Part shown: positions 8,000 to 15,574 of the stretch, one piece after another | Position numbering within the stretch: the first letter of the stretch is position 1 | How the letters are laid out: the number at the start of each line of letters is the position of its first letter | DNA from: CALGLS01 sp047626155 | GTDB lineage: Bacteria; Bacteroidota; Bacteroidia; Chitinophagales; Saprospiraceae | NCBI GenBank assembly: GCA_047626155.1 | Contig: JBLHRR010000085.1 | Span: 1 to 22,825, forward strand | DNA: 22,825 nt | Direction: 5' to 3' | The notes under the pieces: model-generated | The model's input: the letters and a program-made list of their open reading frames with translations, nothing else | Databases searched by the model: none | What the model was told of the DNA's origin: nothing | Program-made: the position numbers and the translations under genes

Positions 8000-8098
8000 C
8001 AACTTCAAAGCGCTCCCTTCGTGAATACAGAGTCCGCATATTAAGGGAATTGAAGTTGAAGTTGAAGTTGCCCTTGAGATTGAACTTGTATTTTAGGT
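8000..8098. repeat. TTGAAG-rich hairpin element, copy 1
   Basis: CAACTTCAA (8000-8008) and TCCCTT (8014-8019) pair with AAGGGA (8043-8048) and TTGAAGTTG (8050-8058). Then come further TTGAAG units and a TTGAGATTGAACTTGTA tail. The core from 8036 on matches 16943-17000 with few changes, so this is a dispersed intergenic repeat. It lies 19 bases after the Nudix stop and may also act as a terminator hairpin. Confidence 0.65.
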
Positions 8099-8141
8099 CG
8101 CTTCCTTCATTGATTTTTCGTAAATTTGTTCTCGAAATCAG

Positions 8142-8187
8142 TAACTTAGTATAGATGTAGTAACAACAAAAAATTAACTTAGTATAG
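8142..8187 (+). repeat. Tandem TAACTTAGTATAG sites upstream of icmF
   Basis: The 13-mer TAACTTAGTATAG occurs at 8142-8154 and 8175-8187, an offset of 33 bases, close to three helical turns. Such spacing suits two regulator molecules on one face of the DNA. A regulatory role is inference. Confidence 0.4.
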
Positions 8188-8308
8188 TAGAGTTTATTCC
8201 AAATAGAATGGTACGGTCGGCCGGAAACAGAACACCGAAGGCCCGAAACCGAATAACCTCTAGTGATCTAAATTATTTTTTGTGTCATAAATAAGAGCCT
8301 AAAATAAC

Positions 8309-11300
8309 ATGGAAAAAATCGCACCATACCAACCCAAAAACAAACTCCGTCTGGTAACCGCTGCCGCCCTTTTTGATGGCCATGATGCCGCCATCAATAT
8401 CATGCGCCGGATCCTGCAAAGCTCCGGAGCGGAGATCATACACCTTGGACACAATCGTTCCGTACAGGAAATCGTGAATACAGCGATTCAAGAAGACGTT
8501 CAAGGTATTGCCATTACCTCTTACCAAGGTGGCCACAACGAATTTTTTAAGTACATGTACGACTTGCTCAAAGAGCGAGGTGCAGGTCATATCAAAATTT
8601 TTGGAGGAGGTGGAGGTACCATTTTGCCTACAGAGATAGAGGACTTACAGAACCACGGTATCTCTAGGATATACGCTCCGGATGACGGCCGTAAGATGGG
8701 CTTGCAGGGAATGATTAACGACTTAATGGAGCAGTGTGATTTTCCGATGGGTCAAAAATTGAATGGAGAACTTAAAAGAGTAGGAGATGGCGATCCGGGG
8801 ACGGTAGCTAGATTGATTACGGCTGTTGAAAATTTTCCGGAAGAGAATAAAAAATGGTTGACGCAATTGCAAAAAGGTATTGCAAACAAAACAACTCCAG
8901 TTCTTGGAATCACAGGGACAGGAGGAGCTGGAAAATCCAGTTTGGTTGATGAGTTGGTGCGCCGTTTCTTAATGGACTTTGATGACAAAAGTATTGCAAT
9001 CGTTTCTGTAGATCCATCTAAAAGAAAAACCGGAGGAGCATTGTTGGGAGACCGTATTCGAATGAATGCCATTAATAAAGATCGGGTGTATATGCGTTCT
9101 TTGGCTACTCGACGATCCAACCTTGCCTTATCCAAACACGTACAAGGAGCTATTGATATACTGAAAGCAGCTAACTATGATCTGATTATTATAGAAACTT
9201 CTGGTATCGGACAATCGGATACAGAAATCATAGACCACTCTGATGTTTCTCTTTATGTGATGACGCCAGAATATGGTGCCGCTACTCAGCTGGAAAAAAT
9301 CGACATGCTCGATTTTGCAGATATTATCGCGATCAATAAATTTGACAAACGAGGAGCCTTGGACGCTCAGCGCGATGTCAAAAAACAATATCAACGTAAT
9401 CATCAGCTTTGGGATGTAGACCCAGAAACGCTTCCTGTCTATGGAACCATTGCTTCTCAATTCAATGACCCTGGAATGAATCAACTCTATCGCAGTCTGA
9501 TAGATTTGGTAGATAAAAAAACAAAGGCTGCATTGAAATCTACGTTCAAGGCTGGCGAAGGGATGAGTGAAAAAATCTACATCATTCCTCCTGCGAGAAT
9601 ACGTTACCTTTCTGAGATTTCTGAAAACAATCGTCAGTATGATCGTTGGGTTGATCGTCAATGTGAATTGGCCAGACAGCTTTTTGGCTTGAAGCAAACG
9701 ATGGAGGTTATTGGAAAACAGAAAGACGTAGAAGGATTGTTGGAGAAATTACAACAAACATATACTGACTTAGAATTGGACCTGGATGGAAGTTGTAAAA
9801 GAATCCTAGATAACTGGGAAGGAAAGAAAGAAGCTTATGCTGCTGATGAGTTTGTGTACCTTGTTAGAAATAGAGAAATCCGCGTTCCGACGTTCACGAC
9901 TTCTTTAGCTCATTCCAGAATTCCAAGAGTTGCGTTACCTCGTTATAAAGACTGGGGTGAAATTCTTCGCTGGGTTCTGATGGAAAACGTCCCTGGAGAA
10001 TTCCCATACACCGCCGGAGTATTTCCATTCAAACGACAGGGAGAAGATCCAACCCGAATGTTTGCCGGAGAAGGTGGCCCAGAAAGAACCAATCGCCGAT
10101 TCCATTATGTCTCTTTAGATATGCCTGCGAATCGATTGTCTACCGCATTTGATTCGGTGACCTTATATGGAGAAGACCCAGATCTACGTCCTGATATTTA
10201 TGGAAAGATCGGAAACTCAGGAGTCTCCGTTTGTTGTTTAGACGATGCAAAAAAGCTATATAGCGGTTTCGACCTATGTAGTCCAAAGACCTCCGTTTCT
10301 ATGACCATCAATGGTCCGGCGGCAACCATTTGTGCTTTCTTTATGAATGCAGCTATTGATCAGCAATGCGAATTGTACATCAAAGAAAACAAGCTGGAGC
10401 ACTTGGTAGAAGCAAAGTTAAAAGAACAGTACGACGATAAAGGAGGGTCACGGCCGCAATACCGTGGTGAGATTCCAAAAGGAAATGATAGCCTTGGATT
10501 ACTATTGTTAGGAATCACGGGAGATCAGATTCTAGAACCTGAGGTTTATGCGCCGCTAAAAGCAAAAGCATTAAATTCTGTAAGAGGAACCGTACAAGCG
10601 GACATCTTGAAAGAAGACCAGGCACAGAATACCTGTATTTTTTCCACAGAGTTTTCTCTGAAATTGATGGGAGATGTACAGGCTTATTTCATAGATCATG
10701 CGATTCGGAATTTCTATTCTGTTTCCATTTCGGGCTATCACATTGCGGAAGCAGGAGCAAATCCAATTTCGCAGTTGGCATTTACCTTATCCAATGGTTT
10801 TACTTTCGTGGAATACTACGTCAGTCGAGGTATGAACATCAATGACTTCGCACCGAACTTATCCTTCTTCTTCTCCAATGGAATTGACCCGGAGTATGCA
10901 GTCATCGGAAGGGTAGCGCGTCGCATCTGGGCGAAAGCAATGAAGTTGAAATACAAAGCGGATGCCCGTTCTCAAAAACTAAAATACCATATTCAAACTT
11001 CTGGTCGCTCCCTACACGCACAAGAAATTTCTTTCAACGATATTCGTACAACGCTTCAAGCACTTTACGCAATTTATGACAATTGTAACAGTCTGCACAC
11101 GAATGCATACGATGAAGCGATTACCACACCAACGGAGGAATCTGTTCGTAGAGCGATGGCCATTCAGTTGATCATCAATAGAGAACTAGGCTTAGCTAAA
11201 AATGAAAACCCATTACAAGGTGCATTCATTATTGATGAGCTAACAGATTTGGTAGAAGAAGCAGTATTACTAGAGTTTGATAGAATCACAGAACGTGGTG

Positions 11301-11683
11301 GCGTGCTAGGTGCGATGGAAACAATGTACCAGCGCAGCAAGATTCAAGATGAATCTTTATACTACGAGACCTTGAAGCATACGGGTGAATTCCCAATTAT
11401 TGGAGTGAATACGTTCTTATCCAAAGATGGTTCTCCAACAGTCTTACCTAAAGAGGTTATCCGAGCTACAGAGGAAGAGAAACAAGCTCAGATTACAACG
11501 CTGGAAAACTTGAAGGCAGCGGATGTAGAACATTCCAACAATATGTTGACGGCCTTGCAGAAAGCAGCGATCAATAATGAAAATATTTTTGATGTGCTGA
11601 TGGAGACGACGAAGTTTTGTTCTTTGGGGCAGATTACGAATGCGTTGTATGCGGTTGGGGGGCAGTATCGGAGGAATATGTAG
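8309..11683 (+). CDS. icmF: Fused isobutyryl-CoA mutase IcmF
   Basis: Adenosylcobalamin-dependent mutase that interconverts isobutyryl-CoA and n-butyryl-CoA; some members act on pivalyl-CoA or isovaleryl-CoA. Its 1124 residues contain the three parts of the fused family. The B12-binding domain (about 12-142) has DGHDAA (23-28), whose His ligates cobalt. The MeaI-like G-protein chaperone domain has the P-loop GTGGAGKS (203-210), ETSGIGQSD (296-304) and NKFD (343-346), which loads and protects the cofactor. The mutase barrel starts near 520, with FPYTAGVFPFKR (565-576), the region around NSGVSVCCLDD (636-646) and SGYHIAEAGANP further on. Length and domain order are normal, with no break. It is cytoplasmic and likely serves branched-chain or fatty-acid carbon flow. 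It is a single-gene transcript unit with a strong terminator. Substrate preference within the family cannot be settled by eye. Confidence 0.95.
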   Translation: MEKIAPYQPKNKLRLVTAAALFDGHDAAINIMRRILQSSGAEIIHLGHNRSVQEIVNTAIQEDVQGIAITSYQGGHNEFFKYMYDLLKERGAGHIKIFGGGGGTILPTEIEDLQNHGISRIYAPDDGRKMGLQGMINDLMEQCDFPMGQKLNGELKRVGDGDPGTVARLITAVENFPEENKKWLTQLQKGIANKTTPVLGITGTGGAGKSSLVDELVRRFLMDFDDKSIAIVSVDPSKRKTGGALLGDRIRMNAINKDRVYMRSLATRRSNLALSKHVQGAIDILKAANYDLIIIETSGIGQSDTEIIDHSDVSLYVMTPEYGAATQLEKIDMLDFADIIAINKFDKRGALDAQRDVKKQYQRNHQLWDVDPETLPVYGTIASQFNDPGMNQLYRSLIDLVDKKTKAALKSTFKAGEGMSEKIYIIPPARIRYLSEISENNRQYDRWVDRQCELARQLFGLKQTMEVIGKQKDVEGLLEKLQQTYTDLELDLDGSCKRILDNWEGKKEAYAADEFVYLVRNREIRVPTFTTSLAHSRIPRVALPRYKDWGEILRWVLMENVPGEFPYTAGVFPFKRQGEDPTRMFAGEGGPERTNRRFHYVSLDMPANRLSTAFDSVTLYGEDPDLRPDIYGKIGNSGVSVCCLDDAKKLYSGFDLCSPKTSVSMTINGPAATICAFFMNAAIDQQCELYIKENKLEHLVEAKLKEQYDDKGGSRPQYRGEIPKGNDSLGLLLLGITGDQILEPEVYAPLKAKALNSVRGTVQADILKEDQAQNTCIFSTEFSLKLMGDVQAYFIDHAIRNFYSVSISGYHIAEAGANPISQLAFTLSNGFTFVEYYVSRGMNINDFAPNLSFFFSNGIDPEYAVIGRVARRIWAKAMKLKYKADARSQKLKYHIQTSGRSLHAQEISFNDIRTTLQALYAIYDNCNSLHTNAYDEAITTPTEESVRRAMAIQLIINRELGLAKNENPLQGAFIIDELTDLVEEAVLLEFDRITERGGVLGAMETMYQRSKIQDESLYYETLKHTGEFPIIGVNTFLSKDGSPTVLPKEVIRATEEEKQAQITTLENLKAADVEHSNNMLTALQKAAINNENIFDVLMETTKFCSLGQITNALYAVGGQYRRNM

Positions 11684-11699
11684 GGGTGTTGTTTTTAAG

Positions 11700-11742
11700 A
11701 AAAAAAAGAGTCAGATTCGGAATGAGTCTGGCTCTTTTTTTT
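11700..11742. terminator. Bidirectional terminator between icmF and the DUF2805 gene
   Basis: An A run, then GAGTCAGATTC (11708-11718), a 5-base loop and GAGTCTGGCTC (11724-11734), then a run of eight T. Stem plus T tract exists on both strands, so it can stop icmF and the convergent DUF2805/SDR transcript. Confidence 0.85.
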
Positions 11743-11836
11743 GAGCAAATCAGAAGGAAATCGCCCCTTGATGGAAGATAATGATAACGTCTATCCTGTC
11801 ATCCAGAGGGAGTAAGGTAGGGACGAGTCGAGGGAA

Positions 11837-12118
11837 TCACCGCTTCGAAATCTTATTATTACTAATCGACTTTTGCCGCGAACATTTAAACCGACTAATC
11901 TCCTCACTCCGCTTTTTTAAATGTTTTTTACTAACCCCACTATTCACCCGCTTCCGCCAAAGTTTGAAACTCTTTAGCTTCAAATTCCGACGCATAAGAT
12001 CAATCACCTCCTTCTCCGTTAGCTCAAATTGGAATAGAATCGCCTCGAAAGGCGTTCGGTCTTCCCAAGCCATTTCTATAATTCGATCCAGGTCAGCTTC
12101 TTCAAATGTTTGTTTCAT
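11837..12118 (-). CDS. DUF2805 (TIGR03643) family small protein
   Basis: A small basic protein of 93 residues from the ATG at 12118 (MKQTFEEADL); the in-frame extension upstream would run into the SDR gene and lacks conservation. DUF2805/TIGR03643 proteins share the pattern seen here: DRIIEMAWEDRTPFEAI (11-27), ELTEKEVIDLMRRNLK (32-47) and SFKLWRKRV (50-58). Function is unknown. The two helices around TEKEVIDLMRRNL with a following SFKLWRKRV look compatible with a helix-turn-helix, and the C-terminal 30 residues are Lys/Arg/Ser-rich, so nucleic-acid binding is possible but unproven. It starts 22 bases after the SDR stop and is almost surely co-transcribed with it. Its stop overlaps the end of a degenerate intergenic repeat. 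Confidence 0.8.
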   Translation of the reverse strand: MKQTFEEADLDRIIEMAWEDRTPFEAILFQFELTEKEVIDLMRRNLKLKSFKLWRKRVNSGVSKKHLKKRSEEISRFKCSRQKSISNNKISKR

Positions 12119-12140
12119 TATAATTTGCTTTTCAGATATA

Positions 12141-12836
12141 TTATTTAATACTAGACATCCCGCCATCCAAAGATAAGATCTGCCCGGTCATCCAAGAGGA
12201 CTGATCAGAAAGCAAAAAAGCAGCCATCTGAGCAACGTCTTCCGGAGTACCAATTTTCTTCATTGGATGTTTCTGCGCATTCGCTTCCTTCTTTTCGTCA
12301 TTGCTCAAAAGCTTAGCAGCCAGTGGCGTATCAGTGAGAGAAGGGGCAATGGCGTTCACCCGAATGGCAGGCGCCCATTCCGCAGCCAGTGATCTGGTCA
12401 ATCCTTCAATCGCACCTTTTGATGCAGCGACTTGCGAATGAAAATTAAAACCAAGCTGAACAGCTACGGTAGAAAAAAGAACAACAGAAGCACTTTCCGC
12501 GGCTTTCAACTTAGGCATCACCGCTTGTAATATTTTTACAGCACCAACTACTTGCAGTTTATAATCTTCTACAAAAGCAGCTGCTTTGATTCGGTGGAAA
12601 GGTTTTAAATTAATGCTTCCAGGGCAGTAAGCTACACCATCTAAATGCTCCGGCAAAAAATCTAAATCCATCGTTTCCGCCATTACGTCAAGAGCAGCGT
12701 ATTGAATATTAGTCGAGCTCTCTTCTGGCTGATGTTGGTTGTAAGTAGCATATACCTGATGACCAGCTTCTGCAAGTATTTGACAAAGCGATTTTCCAAT
12801 TCCGGATGAGCCGCCAATGATTAAATAATTTTTCAT
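12141..12836 (-). CDS. SDR-family protein lacking the catalytic tyrosine
   Basis: Short-chain dehydrogenase/reductase fold, 231 residues, about the standard length. The nucleotide-binding GGSSGIG (8-14) is intact and the acidic ALDV (48-51) follows. The usual NNAG is replaced by CPGS (71-74). At the active site the YxxxK motif reads VAASK (136-140): Lys140 is kept but Tyr is Val136. Ser122/Thr123 lie where the catalytic Ser is expected. The surrounding KGAIEGLTRSLAAEWAP and VNAIAPSLTDTP blocks and the C-terminal MTGQILSLDGGMS are standard. The fold and dinucleotide binding therefore look sound, but classical chemistry is doubtful. I recall similar QVAASKGA forms in other Bacteroidota, so this may be a conserved subfamily. 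It leads a two-gene unit with the DUF2805 protein. Confidence 0.82.
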   Translation of the reverse strand: MKNYLIIGGSSGIGKSLCQILAEAGHQVYATYNQHQPEESSTNIQYAALDVMAETMDLDFLPEHLDGVAYCPGSINLKPFHRIKAAAFVEDYKLQVVGAVKILQAVMPKLKAAESASVVLFSTVAVQLGFNFHSQVAASKGAIEGLTRSLAAEWAPAIRVNAIAPSLTDTPLAAKLLSNDEKKEANAQKHPMKKIGTPEDVAQMAAFLLSDQSSWMTGQILSLDGGMSSIK

Positions 12837-12878
12837 AAAGGGTTTATTGTTTTGTAATTCTTGAGAACTGTAATAATT

Positions 12879-13027
12879 TGCGACGGCTCTGCGGTCGGAA
12901 GCATTGGGTTGTGGTTTACGCCTAACCTACTGTGACCTCTTTGAGGTCATTAAAGCCGGACCTCAGAGAGGTCACAGTAGGTTAGAGTTTGTGGGCTAAG
13001 GTTTTTTCCGACCCCATCGGGGTCGCA
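12879..13027. repeat. 149-bp three-hairpin element, copy 2
   Basis: It has the same ends (TGCGAC at 12879, GTCGCA to 13027), the same length and the same architecture as 7160-7308. The right-end hairpin CGACCCC/GGGGTCG (13009-13025) is perfect; the left one (12881-12897) has one mismatch. The central arms 12922-12948 and 12959-12985 pair at 26 of 27 positions plus one G-U. It fills the gap between the CIA30 stop and the SDR start and could end CIA30 transcripts. Confidence 0.8.
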
Positions 13028-13035
13028 GCATCTCA

Positions 13036-13566
13036 TCATTTCAGAGTAATAGCATCAATCTCCAATCGAAAAGGCTCCGCTATTTTATTAGAAATCAGGA
13101 TCGCAATTTCCTCTAGAACCTCTCCAGCATAATTTGGCATATCCAGTTGTCTACCTCGAAAAGCAGGAGTCATATCGGCCAACGGAATCTCAATAGTCTG
13201 CCAGTCCGTCCCTGTTTCAAAATGATAGATGTAAGAATGGCGATCGTACTTGTCTGGTTTTATTCTGAACTGGTACCGTTTGCCATCTCCTTTCAGCCGT
13301 ATCGTCATCGTAGAAAATGCAGCGACATTCTTTTGATCACAGCGATAACGCACAGACGAAAAACCACCGTTGTTTTCCAGAGAAACCTCCCCATGAAAAA
13401 CGCCATTCCCATCTGAGTTAATTTCGAAATGGCCATCAGACCGTCCGCCCATGACCACATCATCTACTATGGCCCAATTACTTAGGTCAGCGTCCTTGGT
13501 GAAATCAAAGAGGATCATATTATTTAAGCTTAATATAGAGATAAAGAGAAGATGAAATAAAATCAT
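13036..13566 (-). CDS. CIA30-family protein
   Basis: 176 residues, nearly all one CIA30 domain (galactose-binding-like beta-sandwich first known from the mitochondrial complex I assembly factor NDUFAF1). Signature parts are LFDFTKDADLSNWAIVDDVVMGG (from 19), SLENNGGFSSVRYRC (62-76), RLKGDGKRYQFRIK (90-103) and the C-terminal EIAILISNKIAEPFRLEIDAI (153-173). Bacterial members have no settled function and need not be linked to complex I. Start choice: the ATG at 13566 adds 16 hydrophobic residues that could be a weak signal, while the ATG at 13518 starts directly at the domain. I kept the longer form, but the shorter is equally possible. No partner gene is apparent; a repeat element follows directly. 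Confidence 0.82.
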   Translation of the reverse strand: MILFHLLFISILSLNNMILFDFTKDADLSNWAIVDDVVMGGRSDGHFEINSDGNGVFHGEVSLENNGGFSSVRYRCDQKNVAAFSTMTIRLKGDGKRYQFRIKPDKYDRHSYIYHFETGTDWQTIEIPLADMTPAFRGRQLDMPNYAGEVLEEIAILISNKIAEPFRLEIDAITLK

Positions 13567-13731
13567 ACTTAGAAGACAATAAAATGGCTATTTTGTTTAA
13601 TGAATTTTACGTTTCGTCGAACAATTTTTTTGAAGATTTGCCTCCTTTAGAAGAGATTTAGCAATCCGGATTTGGCGTTCACTCGGAATGATAGGGAAGA
13701 TGTCTTCTCATCTTAGACTTGCGAACTTGGG

Positions 13732-14874
13732 TTATCTCACCTTTCGCCCTTTCCAGCTATAGCGTTTTACGATATTACCCAAGGTGCCAATGCCGACTAT
13801 GTATAGTATATGTAACAACTGAGAGGGGAGAAAAGAGCGCATCAAATCCTTTCGGGAAAAGAAAGAAGTCATAGTGCTCAGTAGTAGATAGTCTACGGCC
13901 ATTTTTAGGAATAGTTGTCCGACAGCGAGCATCCAGGCGAGTTCCCAAAAAGGAATTAAACAGAAGTTTAGAATCAAATTCCAACAAAAAAAATACACGA
14001 CTACCAATTGCAGCGTCACTCCCTTTTGCGGATAAGCGGAGGATTTGGAAGCCCATCGAATTCGTTGTTGAATGAAATCGCTCCAGGTGGGTTGTGCTTT
14101 GGTATAGACGACGGCATTTGCATTTTTCAAATAATGAACCTGCCCAGGGTAAACCGCTGCTATTTTTTGCATCAGCAACATATCGTCACCAGAAGCGAGG
14201 TGGTCGATGCCTTCAAAACCGTTTACTTCTTCAAAGGCTTTTTTAGCGTAAGCGATATTTGCACCATTGCCCATGAGCATATATCCTTTGCTCACTCCTG
14301 CACCGGTAATCCCCATCATACCACAGAAGTCAAGCGATTGAAACTTTTCTAACAATGATTTTTCATCTACCATGCTTACTGGCCCTGCAATCATCTTTAC
14401 CTTGTGGTCTTCATAATATGCAACGATTAAGGATAGCCAAGAAGGGCCCATATAACAATCTGCATCCGTGGTGATAATTAAATTTCCACTAGCTTTTTTG
14501 ATTCCGGTGGCCAACGCTAATTTTTTAAATGCCTGCTGCGCTAACTCTGGATAATCAGCCAAGCGTAGTACTCGTACTTGCGGATCTTCAAAGGCTTCTG
14601 CCAAATTCGCGGTATCGTCATCCGAGTGATCGTCTATGACAATAATTTCAAAAAGGGATTTGTGATAGTCTTGTTGGAGAAGTGCTCTTATGCAAGTTTC
14701 GATACTTTCCTCCTCGTTTCGTGCAGGAACCAGAATGCTTACTTTCGTTTGCCTAGCTGATTTTTTAAACTCAGGTTTATAAACGGGGATGGCGTTCCAA
14801 TCGAGGTAGTAGCGCATCATCAGTAATGCGTAGCAGCAGAGTAGGGAAAGGGAGACCAGCAGGTAGATTAGCAA
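13732..14874 (-). CDS. Family 2 glycosyltransferase, membrane-bound
   Basis: Processive-type GT2 enzyme of 380 residues that would transfer sugar from a nucleotide sugar to a lipid or polysaccharide acceptor at the inner membrane. An N-terminal membrane segment (1-20) precedes the GT-A domain: VSILVPARNEEESI (45-58), DDHSDD (81-86), the DxD-type TTDADC (135-140), SGDDM (228-232) and QQRIRW (269-274, the QxxRW motif). Two or three further membrane segments follow (about 288-312, 314-334, 350-366). The start is unusual: the frame is closed by a stop at 14920-14922 and no ATG follows until codon 19, so the TTG at 14874 was used because it keeps the first membrane segment. It follows the membrane-protein gene at 45 bases and is likely co-transcribed. 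Sugar and acceptor are unknown. Confidence 0.88.
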   Translation of the reverse strand: MLIYLLVSLSLLCCYALLMMRYYLDWNAIPVYKPEFKKSARQTKVSILVPARNEEESIETCIRALLQQDYHKSLFEIIVIDDHSDDDTANLAEAFEDPQVRVLRLADYPELAQQAFKKLALATGIKKASGNLIITTDADCYMGPSWLSLIVAYYEDHKVKMIAGPVSMVDEKSLLEKFQSLDFCGMMGITGAGVSKGYMLMGNGANIAYAKKAFEEVNGFEGIDHLASGDDMLLMQKIAAVYPGQVHYLKNANAVVYTKAQPTWSDFIQQRIRWASKSSAYPQKGVTLQLVVVYFFCWNLILNFCLIPFWELAWMLAVGQLFLKMAVDYLLLSTMTSFFSRKDLMRSFLPSQLLHILYIVGIGTLGNIVKRYSWKGRKVR

Positions 14875-14919
14875 TGGTGGGATAATGAGGTTTAGATTAC
14901 TAAAAAACGTGGATTTTTT

Positions 14920-15438
14920 TTACTGAAAGAACTGATCGTATTCGCTCCCATCTTCATTTCGTTTCGGTGGATCGTTTTGCCTGATCTCTGGTTTAATGGC
15001 TTTAGGTGCGTTTAAGTCCAGTGGTTTCTCGTTTGATAAATCTTCAAAATCAGCCTCGGTATTATCCACTTCCTCAAAGTCTGCAAAGTCCGGTCGGGCA
15101 CGGTCTTCAAAATCTGCTTGCATCTTTTCTACTTTTTTCGATAAAAATGCTTTCAGTAATAAATACCCAGAGATTACCGGAAAGCCAAGGACCGTCAGGA
15201 CCGTCATGCCTAGTCCACGGAGGAAATTAGTTTTTAAGGTATTGAGTAACCACTTACCATAGTTTAGCACTACTTTATAGTTGATGATCAAGGCACCGAG
15301 CAACATGAAAGGAGCCAGCGCACTCAGAATGGTAAATATACCTGTGGCCAGATAATACAAACCAATGAAGATGGCGACTAAAAATACAATGCTTAATATT
15401 GAGTTGAATGGATTTACGTCAACTTTTCGAGATCCCAT
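14920..15438 (-). CDS. Membrane protein of unknown function
   Basis: A 172-residue protein I cannot assign to a family. The first 100 residues hold about three membrane segments (approximately 13-35, 37-53 and 74-97, the last ending before a KK pair). The remainder is a soluble acidic tail with the repeated ADFED/DFADFEE motif (108-133) and a Pro/Lys-rich end. The tail is predicted to face the cytoplasm by the positive-inside rule. It lies directly upstream of the glycosyltransferase and ends in a stop codon in the same frame as that gene. The pairing suggests a role in the same envelope glycan step, but this is inference. The ATG at 15438 is the first in frame. Confidence 0.7.
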   Translation of the reverse strand: MGSRKVDVNPFNSILSIVFLVAIFIGLYYLATGIFTILSALAPFMLLGALIINYKVVLNYGKWLLNTLKTNFLRGLGMTVLTVLGFPVISGYLLLKAFLSKKVEKMQADFEDRARPDFADFEEVDNTEADFEDLSNEKPLDLNAPKAIKPEIRQNDPPKRNEDGSEYDQFFQ

Positions 15439-15574
15439 AGGTAGTTATTAATTATTTTGAACAGTTAATGATTTCTAAATGAACAGCTAAAATAGGGATT
15501 TGTTGGTAAAGGATGCTCTGCTTTAGACGAAATTCGGTTTTTTAAAGAAGAGATTGGTAATTATTTCCTGGAAG

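Larger units (their letters stand above)
7981..8308. other. Intergenic region before icmF
   Basis: This 328-base gap contains a TTGAAG-rich repeat (8000-8098), a candidate -7 box TAAATTTG (8121-8128) without a matching -33 box, a 13-base direct repeat (8142-8154 and 8175-8187), and a short GC-rich stretch (about 8212-8256) with CGGCCG and several CCGA/TCGG segments that may fold. I saw no B12 box of a cobalamin riboswitch. Confidence 0.5.

Noticed and set aside
8049..8072. Short tandem TTGAAG units as a CRISPR or coding repeat
   Set aside because: The units are 6 bases with no spacers and there is no open frame with a start; they belong to the dispersed hairpin element.
8101..8308. Cobalamin riboswitch upstream of icmF
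   Set aside because: I looked for a B12-box-like sequence and the expected multi-helix layout and did not find them; the GC-rich stretch near 8212-8256 is too short.
8331..8395. DGHDAA instead of the textbook DxHxxG in the B12 domain of IcmF
   Set aside because: From memory the fused IcmF family normally carries Ala here, so this is not a lesion or a novelty.
9128..9697. A 189-codon minus-strand frame
   Set aside because: It lies wholly inside icmF, whose protein is strongly conserved across this stretch; the opposite frame is a shadow.
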